Origin: Gammaproteobacteria bacterium
Lineage (GTDB): Bacteria > Pseudomonadota > Gammaproteobacteria > Enterobacterales > Permianibacteraceae
NCBI GenBank assembly: GCA_016182845.1
Contig: JACPFT010000003.1
Coordinates: forward strand, 1 to 64,000
Length of the DNA stretch: 64,000 nt
Direction: 5' to 3'
Both the position numbers and the translations under genes were made by a program. Below the pieces are notes generated by a model that was not told the DNA's origin, did not search any database, and saw nothing but the letters and a program-made list of their open reading frames with translations. This document shows positions 51,586 through 60,816 of the stretch, piece after piece (within the stretch, counting starts at the first letter, position 1; each line of letters starts with the position of its first letter).

Positions 51586-51668
51586 ACAAATATTCACAAA
51601 CCCTCAAATATTTGTGACCAACCTCTCAAATTGCAACTTCCCCTCCCCCATCGCAGAAAAAATATTTG
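51586..51668. promoter_or_regulatory. AT-rich AAATATTTG repeats in the divergent region
   Basis: ACAAATATT (51586-51594) and AATATTTGT (51607-51615) form a 9-bp dyad, and AATATTTG occurs again near 51661-51668. The block lies between the divergent cytochrome and bufferin genes and differs sharply in composition from its surroundings. It could be an operator or promoter region for the cytochrome-AioA transcript. Confidence 0.45.
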
Positions 51669-51686
51669 GCAGCTCGCAACAAATCC

Positions 51687-51720
51687 GCGAGAGAAATCGC
51701 GTTGCCCTCCGGTCTATTGC
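51687..51720 (+). promoter_or_regulatory. Putative ECF-sigma promoter of the bufferin operon
   Basis: GCGAGAGAAATCG, ten bases, CGGTCTATTGC, ending 40 bases before the precursor gene. It matches the motif before ECF gene 1 in both blocks and in spacing, while the spacer sequences differ, which argues for selection on the blocks themselves. Confidence 0.68.
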
Positions 51721-51760
51721 GATGTCAGGGACTTCCTGGCCACCTTACGGAGAGACAACG

Positions 51761-52039
51761 ATGAGCGACGCTCGCAACCTGATCAAGCAAACCGCCCTGG
51801 CGATGGCCTGTGTCGCCGCCGTGGCCACCGCCCTTCCCGCTCAAGCGGCCAAGCCCGGCATGGAAAAATGCGCCGGCATCGCCAAGGCTGGTAAAAACGA
51901 TTGCGGCACCAGCAAGCATTCCTGCGCTGGCCAGGCGGCTCAGGACGGCAATGCCGAAGAATGGGTTTATGTGCCGACCGGCGCCTGCGAAAAGATCGTC
52001 GGCGGCAGCTTGAAAGCCATGGACAAAGCCAAGAGCTAA
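51761..52039 (+). CDS. bufA: Bufferin precursor peptide (DUF2282, BufA-type)
   Basis: A 92-residue precursor of the DUF2282 family. A cleavable Sec signal covers about residues 7-30. The core has four cysteines at 37, 48, 55 and 76 in the family pattern (EKCAGI, NDCGTS, HSCAGQ, GACEKI). Known bufferins are RiPPs in which cysteines are converted to thiooxazoles by a DUF692 enzyme, and the exported product binds copper. The enzyme genes follow directly. The start has GGAG about eight bases upstream. Confidence 0.88.
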   Translation: MSDARNLIKQTALAMACVAAVATALPAQAAKPGMEKCAGIAKAGKNDCGTSKHSCAGQAAQDGNAEEWVYVPTGACEKIVGGSLKAMDKAKS

Positions 52040-52044
52040 TCTCG

Positions 52045-52890
52045 GTGAGCACTAGCTTCCCTGGTTCTCTGCGCAAACCCACGCCGCTACTAGCTGGCGT
52101 GGGTCTGCGCTTTGCGCATTTAGCGGATTTTGAGGCGCAGAGACCGGATGTCGGTCTGCTCGAACTGCACACGGAAAATCTCTTTGGCTTATCGCCGAGT
52201 GTGCACCGGCGCCTGGAAGCATTGCGCGGCGATTATGCATTCTCCTTGCATGGGGTCGGCCTTTCCCTGGGTTCCGCGCAGGGCATGGATCCGCTGCATC
52301 TGGCCAAAATCGCGCGACAAATTCGGCGCTACAAGCCGAGCCTGGTTTCCGAGCACCTGGCCTGGAACCGCGCCGACGGTATCAGCGTGCCCGACTTGCT
52401 GCCGCTGCCCATGACCAAAGAAGCCTTGCAGACAGTTTCGCGCAATGTGCAACAGGTTCAAGAAGCCATTGGCACCGTGATTGCCGTGGAAAATATTTCC
52501 GCCTATGCCCGTTGGACGCAGGCCGAGATGAGCGAAGCCAGCTTTTTAAGCGAGCTGAGCCTACGCACCGGCTGCAAGCTGCTGGTCGATCTCAATAATC
52601 TGCATGTCAACCAACTCAATCACGGCGATGCGCCGCTGGATTTTTTGGAGACTATTCCACACGCCAGCGTGGTGGAGTTTCACCTGGCCGGTCCCAGCGA
52701 AATAGCCGGCGCATGGATCGATACTCACGCCACGCCGGTACCCGAGCCGGTCTGGGCACTGTACGAGACGGCCTTGCGGCGATTCGGCCCACTACCCACC
52801 ATCGTCGAATGGGACCAGGACTTGCCGGCGCTGGAAGAATTGGTGGCGCACGCTTCCCGAGCGCAGCGCCTGCTGAAGCAGGCCGCGTAA
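52045..52890 (+). CDS. bufB: DUF692 multinuclear non-heme iron oxidase (MNIO), BufB-type
   Basis: A 281-residue TIM-barrel enzyme of the DUF692/MNIO family. Conserved metal-site blocks are visible: LLELHTEN, SLHGVGLSLG, VSEHLAWN, VAVENIS, LVDLNNLHVN, EFHLAGP, DTHATPVPEPVW and VEWDQD. It uses two or three iron ions and oxygen to modify precursor cysteines. The start is GTG at 52045, five bases after the bufA stop. It overlaps bufC by one base. Confidence 0.9.
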   Translation: MSTSFPGSLRKPTPLLAGVGLRFAHLADFEAQRPDVGLLELHTENLFGLSPSVHRRLEALRGDYAFSLHGVGLSLGSAQGMDPLHLAKIARQIRRYKPSLVSEHLAWNRADGISVPDLLPLPMTKEALQTVSRNVQQVQEAIGTVIAVENISAYARWTQAEMSEASFLSELSLRTGCKLLVDLNNLHVNQLNHGDAPLDFLETIPHASVVEFHLAGPSEIAGAWIDTHATPVPEPVWALYETALRRFGPLPTIVEWDQDLPALEELVAHASRAQRLLKQAA

Positions 52891-53720
52891 TGATGCCCAC
52901 GCTCGCGGAATGCCAACGGGCTTGGATCGGCGCCTTGCGCCAACCCGAGGATGCGATACGTTACGCGACGGCAGTCGCAGGTTGGCAAGGAGGCCAGCGT
53001 AGCGGCGCTCAGGCGCTGGCGGTCTATGTCAACAACTCCCGAGCGACGCTAATCCAGGCCTTATCGCTGTCCTATCCGCTCAGCCTGCGCCATGCCGGCA
53101 CGTCCCTGTTTCATCGCGCCGCCGTCCGCTGCTTGCGCGACTATCCGCCTCGCTCCGGGGATCTTGGCGAATACGGCGCGGATTTTCCCGCTGTGCTTCG
53201 AGACACGGCGGCAGAGATGCACAGAGACGATGCGGCTTGGCTCGCTGATCTCGCGCGCTGCGAGTGGCTGCTGGATCAACTGCCGAGAAAGACCGCCCAT
53301 CCCGCGTGGACTCGTGCCGACAGCACGGCATTGGCGCCGGAACATTGGCTGGGGCTGCGTCTTTCACTGGCGCCGCAGGCGGCGTGCTTCATCGGCGACG
53401 AGCCGGCATACACCGAACTCGCCGAGGCATTTATGGCGCAGGCGTCCGATGCGACCGGTTTTCCGCTGTGCGAGTATTTCTCGGCGGATGGTGAATGCGA
53501 GGGCTTGTTGCTGGTGGCACAGACAGGCTCGGTGCAGCTCCTGGGACTGCGGGCGGACGAGTGTGCCTGGGTTGCTCGGCTGCAAGACTCGCCATCCATG
53601 ATGGCGGCGACGGAAGCGACCCTGACCCGCTGGCCCGGGTTTGACTTACTGTCGCTGTTATCGCGCCTGTTCGACGCCGGCGCCTTGCTGCGAATCACTG
53701 ACGATGGAGAAATGGAGTGA
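52890..53720 (+). CDS. bufC: DUF2063 partner protein (BufC-type)
   Basis: A 276-residue protein. The N-terminal DUF2063 domain (LAVYVNNSRATLIQALSLSYP, DYPPRSGDLGEYG) serves as precursor-recognition partner of the MNIO enzyme in characterised systems. The C-terminal half is less conserved. The start codon overlaps the bufB stop (TAATG), so the two are translated together and probably form a heterodimer. Confidence 0.88.
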   Translation: MMPTLAECQRAWIGALRQPEDAIRYATAVAGWQGGQRSGAQALAVYVNNSRATLIQALSLSYPLSLRHAGTSLFHRAAVRCLRDYPPRSGDLGEYGADFPAVLRDTAAEMHRDDAAWLADLARCEWLLDQLPRKTAHPAWTRADSTALAPEHWLGLRLSLAPQAACFIGDEPAYTELAEAFMAQASDATGFPLCEYFSADGECEGLLLVAQTGSVQLLGLRADECAWVARLQDSPSMMAATEATLTRWPGFDLLSLLSRLFDAGALLRITDDGEME

Positions 53721-54205
53721 TGGCAATATTGAACGCCCCGGTCAGACGCCTGCATGGATGGATGATGCCTCTGGACGGCTGGATGCAGGCGATATTTCTG
53801 TTGGCCTTGCGCCTGATCCTGGCGGATATCTTCTTACGGGCCGGCTTACTCAAACTGCAGGCCTGGGACAGCACCCTGATGTTGTTCGAGTACGAGTACG
53901 CCGTGCCCTGGCTTTCCCCCACCCTCGCCGCATGGCTGGGCACTGCGGGGGAGATAGTTTTTCCTTCCTTATTAGTATTGGGCTTTGGCGGCCGATTCGC
54001 GGCCCTGGGCCTATTGGCGCTAAATCTGGTGGCCGCGATCAGTTACCCCGACATCAGCGCGGCGGGCATCAAGGATCATGTGCTGTGGGGCTGGTTCTGC
54101 GCCATGCTCGCCGTGTTTGGCTGCGGCCGATTTTCGTTCGACGGCTGGATGGTGGCATCCTGGCGGGGGCATGCGGTATCGCCCCAGGCCCAGGCGGCAT
54201 ACTGA
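53720..54205 (+). CDS. bufD: DoxX family membrane protein (BufD-type)
   Basis: A 161-residue protein with four membrane helices and DoxX signatures (LILADIFLRAGLLKLQAWD; GEIVFPSLLVLGFGGR). DoxX-like proteins are usual last genes of bufferin operons; their role, perhaps quinone- or oxygen-linked redox, is unclear. The ATG at 53720 overlaps the bufC stop; a GTG one codon upstream is an alternative. A terminator follows. Confidence 0.85.
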   Translation: MAILNAPVRRLHGWMMPLDGWMQAIFLLALRLILADIFLRAGLLKLQAWDSTLMLFEYEYAVPWLSPTLAAWLGTAGEIVFPSLLVLGFGGRFAALGLLALNLVAAISYPDISAAGIKDHVLWGWFCAMLAVFGCGRFSFDGWMVASWRGHAVSPQAQAAY

Positions 54206-54215
54206 AGGCCTCTAG

Positions 54216-54250
54216 CCGCGCCCCGGATGACCGGGGCGCGGTGGTTTTTC
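54216..54250 (+). terminator. Terminator of the bufferin operon
   Basis: CCGCGCCCCGG and its exact complement around ATGA, followed by TGGTTTTTC, 10 bases after the DoxX stop. Confidence 0.85.
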
Positions 54251-54540
54251 CGTTTCACCGCGGCACAGTCCGTCGGTCTACGCTTCTTCGTGGAACCCGC
54301 CTTGCGGACGCAGCTGGGCTTACCACGGGAGCGTGCCTTGCGCGTGCCACTGGCCCATGAAGCCGTCAACAAATCCGGCCTGCGCTTTTTCTAAAAGGCC
54401 AGTCTGTGCCTCGACGGCGAAGGCCGCCTGAGCCTGCGTTTACTGCCTGGCCAGGAGTCCTTCCGCATCCTGCCCATGCTCGACGCCAATGTTTGGGCGG
54501 TAATGCCGGAAACGCCGGCGACTTTAAGTGCCGGTAAGCC
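54242..54540 (+). pseudogene. moeA: Remnant of molybdopterin molybdotransferase MoeA (C-terminal part)
   Basis: One frame reads FVEPALRTQLGLPRERA, then an in-frame TAA at 54392-54394, then RLSLRLLPGQESFRILPMLD and ANVWAVMPET. This is the C-terminal region of MoeA with a stop in the middle. The catalytic domains are absent. It abuts the bufferin terminator and runs up to the moaE start. MoeA inserts molybdate into molybdopterin; this copy cannot work. Confidence 0.75.
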
Positions 54541-55035
54541 ATGGATCCGATATTCTGCGCGGTCACCGATATCGCCACCGGCCGGCTGGATCTGGCCGAG
54601 GCCTTGGATTTCATCTCCGATCCCGGCCTTGGCGGCATCGCCCTGTTTCTGGGCCGCGTGCGCCATTTGAATCACGACCGGCAAGTGACCGGCATCAGTT
54701 ACGACATGTTCGATGCCCTGGCCCTAACCATGTTCAAGTCCATCGCACAACAGGCCGCCGCTGAGTTCGGTCCCGAGGTCAAGGTCTATGTCGCCCATGC
54801 GCACGGCCGACTCGCCATCGGCGACCACGCGGTCGTCGTCGCGGTGGGCACGCCGCACCGCGACGCCGCCTTTCGCGCCTGCCGCCAGGTCATCGAGGCG
54901 GTCAAGCACCGCGCGCCCATCTGGAAACAGCAGCATTTCGAGGACGGCGACAGCGCGTGGAGCGAGGGCTGTTCGCTCTGCGAACCGCATGCACACGGCG
55001 AAGCCGCAGACGTGCACCATGGCCATGCCCACTGA
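54541..55035 (+). CDS. moaE: Molybdopterin synthase catalytic subunit MoaE
   Basis: A 164-residue MoaE. Family blocks are GRVRHLNHDRQVTGISYD, AHAHGRLAIGD and the active-site stretch HRDAAFRACRQVIEAVKHRA with PIWKQ. It moves sulfur from MoaD to make the dithiolene of molybdopterin. The tail is unusual, Cys- and His-rich (CSLCEPHAHGEA, HHGHAH), perhaps metal-binding. No moaD is nearby, so it must use one from elsewhere. Confidence 0.92.
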   Translation: MDPIFCAVTDIATGRLDLAEALDFISDPGLGGIALFLGRVRHLNHDRQVTGISYDMFDALALTMFKSIAQQAAAEFGPEVKVYVAHAHGRLAIGDHAVVVAVGTPHRDAAFRACRQVIEAVKHRAPIWKQQHFEDGDSAWSEGCSLCEPHAHGEAADVHHGHAH

Positions 55036-55294
55036 GCCCATGCACTGCCTGGGCGTGGTACTGGCCGGAGGCCGGTCCTCGCGCATGGGTAGCGACAAGG
55101 CCCTGCTCAACTGGCAGGGCCGCCCCCTGATCGAGCATATGCGTGCACTGCGGCTCTCGGCCGGCGCCGGGCAGGTGCTGTTCAGCGGTATCAGTGGGCC
55201 TCAGCTCGATGTCTTGTTAGCGGGCGGCAGCTTGCGCAAGCGCCGCGCCTCGTTAAGGCGAGAGGCCGAGGTGCAAGGAAACGGCGGTAACTGA
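55019..55294 (+). pseudogene. mobA: Truncated molybdenum cofactor guanylyltransferase MobA
   Basis: Begins 17 bases inside moaE. The nucleotide-binding start is intact (GVVLAGGRSSRMGSDKALL, WQGRPLIEH) and family-like sequence continues to about ISGPQLD (residue 64); then it changes to an unrelated Arg-rich tail and stops at 91 residues, against about 190-200 normally. The break lies about 110 bases from the island's right end, so the gene was cut by deletion or by the integration boundary. MobA makes the bis-MGD form that an AioA-type enzyme needs. Confidence 0.85.
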
Positions 55295-55322
55295 ACTCGC
55301 CACGAAGGGCCCCCACAGCTGC

Positions 55323-55368
55323 GACTCATAATCCGTTGGTGCTGGGTTCGACTCTCAGGGGCCCACCA
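55323..55368 (+). repeat. Right-end attachment repeat: 3' fragment of tRNA-Ile2
   Basis: GACTCATAATCCGTTGGTGC and the following bases through CCACCA copy 39879-39925, with one substitution and one missing G. The 5' half of the tRNA is absent, so this cannot be a working tRNA. It marks the end of the island. Confidence 0.85.
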
Positions 55369-55385
55369 TCTCTTCTCCAGAGGCA

Positions 55386-55844
55386 TCAGCCTCGCCCAGG
55401 CCGCGTCAGCCAGCGCCCGGCGGCTTTCTTGTAGTCACGGTAAGCCTCGCCGAACACCGCCTCCACCACCGCCTCCTCGCGCGGGATCACGACGCGTTCC
55501 ATATACAGGAAGAAGCCTTGGGGCAGGATCAGGCCGACCAGGGAATTGGCGGCGAGCTGCAAGCCGATGAGCGCCAGCAGCATGCCCAGGTACATGGGAT
55601 TGCGGCTCAGCCGGTACAGCCCCTCGGTGACTAGCTTATCCGGGGCCAGGGTGGGATCGACGGTCGTGCCTCGACGCCGAAACAGGCCAGCGGCCGTGAG
55701 CAATAGGGCAAGTCCCAGCGCCATCATGACCCCCCCCAGGTATCGAATCACCGGCCCCAGCTCGATCCAAGCGGGCATCAGGGCGTTCCATATCCCGGAA
55801 ACGAGCATCAGGACCAGCATCAATATCAGCGGGTAACGGCTCAT
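55386..55844 (-). CDS. Isoprenylcysteine carboxyl methyltransferase-like membrane methyltransferase
   Basis: A 152-residue protein with three or four membrane helices and the ICMT/PEMT-type C-terminal block LYRLSRNPMYLGMLLALIG and EEAVVEAVFGEAYRDYKK. Bacterial members methylate unknown small or lipid substrates. It overlaps the MerR-family gene by 4 bases and is read with it. It often accompanies metal-resistance genes. The start at 55844 is the first ATG with a signal-like helix after it. Confidence 0.8.
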   Translation of the reverse strand: MSRYPLILMLVLMLVSGIWNALMPAWIELGPVIRYLGGVMMALGLALLLTAAGLFRRRGTTVDPTLAPDKLVTEGLYRLSRNPMYLGMLLALIGLQLAANSLVGLILPQGFFLYMERVVIPREEAVVEAVFGEAYRDYKKAAGRWLTRPGRG

Positions 55845-56299
55845 GCACGCTCTCCGCGCCGAGTCCGGCGGATCGCCTGCTTCGGTTCCGGCGTCAGGGG
55901 GCTGAGGCTGGCTAGGTCCTGAAGGATCGCGCAGCGGGGTGCATCGTCGCCGGGGCAGGCGGCGTACAAGGTTTCCAGGGTCCGCTTCATGGCCTGCAGT
56001 TCTTGCAGCTTGTCGTCCAGCTCCGCCAGGTGACGGGCGGCGACGGCCTTGACCTCGCGACTGGCACGCCCGCTGTCCGACCACAGGCCGATCAGCTCCC
56101 CGATCCGCGTCAGGGAGAAGCCCAGGGCACGCGCCTGGCGGATGAAGCGCAGGATGGACAGCTCGCGCTCACCGTATTGCCGATAGCCCGAGGCCGTGCG
56201 CTCGGGCGGAACCAGCAGGCCCATCTCCTCGTAATGGCGGATCATCTTGGCGGTGATCCCACTGGCCTGTGCGGCCTGGCCGATGTTCAGGGGGTGCAT
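55841..56299 (-). CDS. cueR: CueR-like MerR family copper-responsive regulator
   Basis: A 152-residue MerR protein. The helix-turn-helix is NIGQAAQASGITAKMIRHYE. The metal loop is ACPGDDAPRCAIL, with the CPGDD and second Cys of CueR-type copper sensors. The C-terminal 20 residues are Arg-rich and extra. It should bind the two divergent MerR-type promoters directly upstream. Its natural target, copA, survives only as a remnant on the other side. Confidence 0.88.
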   Translation of the reverse strand: MHPLNIGQAAQASGITAKMIRHYEEMGLLVPPERTASGYRQYGERELSILRFIRQARALGFSLTRIGELIGLWSDSGRASREVKAVAARHLAELDDKLQELQAMKRTLETLYAACPGDDAPRCAILQDLASLSPLTPEPKQAIRRTRRGERA

Positions 56300-56329
56300 G
56301 GGCGTCGCCTCCTTGGAATGGCAGGACTC

Positions 56330-56360
56330 AGTCTAAAGCTTGCCCTCATGGCAAGGTCAA
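56330..56360 (-). promoter_or_regulatory. MerR-type promoter for the cueR-like operon
   Basis: On the minus strand TTGACC (56360-56355), a 19-base spacer and TAGACT (56335-56330). The spacer contains the dyad CTTGCC-ATGAG-GGCAAG. The long 19-base spacing with a centred dyad is the hallmark of MerR-family activation by DNA distortion. Confidence 0.75.
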
Positions 56361-56379
56361 GCGCCCGCATGCAAAGGCC

Positions 56380-56410
56380 TTGAGCTTGCCATCATGGGAG
56401 GCTTCAGAAT
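56380..56410 (+). promoter_or_regulatory. MerR-type promoter for the copA remnant
   Basis: TTGAGC, a 19-base spacer (with CTTGCC-ATCAT-GGGAGG) and CAGAAT. It aligns base for base with the promoter on the other strand, so both are probably CueR targets. Confidence 0.72.
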
Positions 56411-56444
56411 CGGTCCGTCACCAACGCCAAGAGGGCCGTCACGC

Positions 56445-56834
56445 ATGAATACCTCCTATTCCCGCGAATTCGCCATCCAAGGCATGAGCTGCGTCATGCG
56501 CGTCGAAAAGGCCTTGCGCCGAGTTCCAGGTGTCGAAGCGGCCAGCATCAACCTGGCCACCGAATTGGCCACGGTCCACGCCGGGCCGGAAGTCAGCGAC
56601 GCGGAACTGGTCCAGGTCGTGGCCAGCGCCGGATTCAAGGCCAACCGTCAGGCGGCCCGAGCCAAGCCGGCCAAGCCGGCGCGCGCCTGGCCGGATGGGT
56701 GGCCCGTGGCCATGGCGGCCCTGGGTCTCCTGAATCCCATCGTGGCCGGTGCGGCCATGGCCTTCAGCAGCGTCAGCCTGGTGAGCAATTCCCTGCTGCT
56801 GAAGCGCTGGAGTCCAGACAACTCCCAATCGTAG
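56445..56834 (+). pseudogene. copA: Collapsed copper ATPase (copA): N-terminal HMA domain joined to the last membrane segment
   Basis: An intact frame of 129 residues. The first 70 are an HMA domain (REFAIQGMSCVMRVEKALRR, INLATELATVHAG), but the usual C-x2-C of GMTCxxC has only one cysteine. The last 45 (WPVAMAALGLLNPIVAGAAM, SSVSLVSNSLLLKRW) match the final helices of CopA-type P1B ATPases. The 600-700 residues between, including the whole pump, are gone. It is still preceded by a CueR-type promoter. It could be a dead remnant or a small metal-binding membrane protein. Confidence 0.7.
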
Positions 56835-56850
56835 GAGGAAGGAGCCATGC

Positions 56851-59037
56851 TCAAGCGCAAACCCGGTTGCGCCCTTCGCTCTTCGCCCGGTACAGGGCCT
56901 TGTCCGCCAGCTCCAGCAGGCGTTCCGGCGTATCGGCCACGAGGTCCAAGGAATCGGCGAGGCCGATGCTTACCGTACAACTCAGGCGCTGCTCGCGAAC
57001 CGGGACCGTCAGCTCGGCGATCTGCAGGCGCAGGCGCTCGGCGAAGGCGCGGGTGCCGGCGCCGCTGACCCCGGGCAGGAGGATGACGAACTCCTCGCCG
57101 CCCCAGCGTGCCACGCAATCGGTCTCCCGCGCCGCCTCGCGCAGGATCCGTGCCACGGCTACCAGGACGGCATCGCCGGCGGCATGGCCATGGGCGTCGT
57201 TGATAAGCTTGAAGTGATCGATGTCCATCAGCAACAGGGAGAAGGCACTGCCGAAGCGTTTGGCGCGTCGCCACTCCTTGCCCAGCTCGTGGCTCAGATA
57301 GCGCCGGTTGCGCAGGCCCGTCAGCTCGTCGGTGATGGCCAGCTCCTCCAGCATGCTGGCCTTGTGGCTCAGCTCCTCGGTCCGCTCCACGACCTTGCTT
57401 TCCAGCTCCCGGTTCGAGGCTTCCAGGGCCTGATTCAGGCGCTCGCGTTCATCCATGGAATCCAGCAACTGCAGATGGGACTTGGCCATGCGCGCCACCA
57501 TGGCGTTGAAGGCGCGCAGAAGGCTCATCAGCTCGCGGGCGCCCTGCTCCGCCGAGAGCGGAACCTGCCGCGGCAGACTGCTCATGTCCAGGCTCTCCGC
57601 CCGGCGGTTGAGCAGGACCAGGGGCTCCAGCATGCGCGCCGCGCGGCGTTGCGCCAGGCGCCCGATCAGGCCCAGCAGCGCCAGGGCCATGACGCAGGTG
57701 AGCAGGGAGCGCATATTGAACAGAAAGATCTCCGGCTTGAGATCGTAGAGCATGAGCACGGTCCAGCGCGGGCTGGCCAGCTCCCGCCAGCGTACCAGGT
57801 GGAGGCGGTATTGCTGGCGGCGCAGATCCTTGAGCAAGACCTCATGGCTAGGCAGCGGCCGGCTCAGCAGCCGGCGTAGGGTCTCCGGCGCCTCGCTGTC
57901 GTAGGCCAGCCCCAGGACCGCGTCGGCCTGCACCACATGCTGGCGGGAATCCAGGATCAGGGCCCGCAGGGCGCCATGGTCGACGTCACGCCCCACCCGT
58001 TGCGGGAATGCATCCAGGTCCAGGGAAGCCTCGACGACGCCCAGAAACCGGCCCTCGTACACGACCGGCACGCTCAAGGCCACAACCAGCTTGCGCGTCG
58101 CATAGCCCCGGCCCAGGAACACATCCGAGACATAGGGCTTTAGCGTGCGCCGGCTCTCCTGGAAATAAGCCCGGTCGGCGGCATTGCTCCCGATGGCCGG
58201 ATCCTCGGGCGCGGGTTCCTGGGACACGGCGCTGCGCACCACGCCGTCCTGATCCAGGACCCACAGGCTCATGATCGCCGTGGAATTCGCCCGCAAGGCG
58301 GCGACGAGGCCCTGGGCCCGCAGGTAATCGGGCCGGCCCTCCACCAGCATCTGGTTGGCGACGATCCTCAAGGCCTGGAACTGGCGGTCCAGATGCAGCT
58401 GGATACGCGCCGCCGCCTCCTCGCGCTCGTGGTCCACATCCTTGGCGATCTCGGCCAGGTGGTTATGCAGATAGCCGTGATTGACCATGATGCTCAGCAC
58501 CAGCAGGGGCGCCAGGCCGAAGACGATCAGCCAGTGGCTGAGCTGGTGCTGGAAGGAAATGCCCTCCCGGCTCTGCACTTCGCTGGAATACAGGACCCAC
58601 TGCCTGGCCAGGAGCAGGTTCAGGGCCGCATTGCCGCCCATGGCCAGCATGCCAGGCCAGTACACCGCCAGCGGCACCTCGGTGAAGGCCGAGGTCACCC
58701 ACAGGGCGATGGGCCAGGCCACGACCAGCCAGTAGATGAGCACGGACCCCCACAGGGACAGCCGCAATCGACCCAGGAGCAAGGCGAAGACCAGGACTTC
58801 AAGCAGCGGACGGTAGACCGCCGTGGTCCCCAACAGGGGCAGGGCCGCCATGGCCGCAGCCACGAGGGCGGGACGCCAACCGAAGCGGAACAAGATGTAG
58901 AAATAGCCGATGCCGGCCAGGTAGAGGGCCACGCTGAAGATGGGCGGACGGCTCACCTCGTTGAGCAGGGCGCCGACCGAGCCCAGGACCAGCGCCTGAA
59001 TCCAGGGCTTGCTCCACGCTTCACGCCATGCGACCAC
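56851..59037 (-). CDS. Membrane diguanylate cyclase with Cache-like sensor
   Basis: A 728-residue protein. Several N-terminal membrane helices (residues about 10-180) are followed by a periplasmic Cache-like domain, a further helix, a HAMP-like and coiled-coil linker (NQALEASNRELESKVVERTE) and a GGDEF domain with the active signature WGGEEF. It should make cyclic di-GMP. The start is placed at GTG 59037, because GGAGGAAG lies six bases upstream, whereas the frame's first ATG is inside the groEL terminator. It is convergent with the copA remnant. Confidence 0.85.
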   Translation of the reverse strand: MVAWREAWSKPWIQALVLGSVGALLNEVSRPPIFSVALYLAGIGYFYILFRFGWRPALVAAAMAALPLLGTTAVYRPLLEVLVFALLLGRLRLSLWGSVLIYWLVVAWPIALWVTSAFTEVPLAVYWPGMLAMGGNAALNLLLARQWVLYSSEVQSREGISFQHQLSHWLIVFGLAPLLVLSIMVNHGYLHNHLAEIAKDVDHEREEAAARIQLHLDRQFQALRIVANQMLVEGRPDYLRAQGLVAALRANSTAIMSLWVLDQDGVVRSAVSQEPAPEDPAIGSNAADRAYFQESRRTLKPYVSDVFLGRGYATRKLVVALSVPVVYEGRFLGVVEASLDLDAFPQRVGRDVDHGALRALILDSRQHVVQADAVLGLAYDSEAPETLRRLLSRPLPSHEVLLKDLRRQQYRLHLVRWRELASPRWTVLMLYDLKPEIFLFNMRSLLTCVMALALLGLIGRLAQRRAARMLEPLVLLNRRAESLDMSSLPRQVPLSAEQGARELMSLLRAFNAMVARMAKSHLQLLDSMDERERLNQALEASNRELESKVVERTEELSHKASMLEELAITDELTGLRNRRYLSHELGKEWRRAKRFGSAFSLLLMDIDHFKLINDAHGHAAGDAVLVAVARILREAARETDCVARWGGEEFVILLPGVSGAGTRAFAERLRLQIAELTVPVREQRLSCTVSIGLADSLDLVADTPERLLELADKALYRAKSEGRNRVCA

Positions 59038-59110
59038 GACTGCCTTCCTCCAACGCTGATTTTCAAGTATAGCCAGGGGACGGCGCGCGGCCGGGCAGGC
59101 GGCCCTGAAA

Positions 59111-59141
59111 AGCAAAACCCCGCGCGAGGCGGGGTTTTGCT
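59111..59141 (-). terminator. Terminator of groESL
   Basis: AGCAAAACCCCGC and its complement form a perfect 13-bp stem with a GCGAG loop, 23 bases after the groEL stop on the minus strand. The arms end in T-rich sequence. Confidence 0.85.
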
Positions 59142-59163
59142 TGAGGCTAACTGGAAGCCGGAC

Positions 59164-60816
<1,653 letters not shown>

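Noticed and set aside
55321-55368. Second tRNA gene at the island's right end
   Set aside because: Only the anticodon-loop-to-CCA part is present; there is no acceptor 5' strand or D arm, so it cannot fold as a tRNA.
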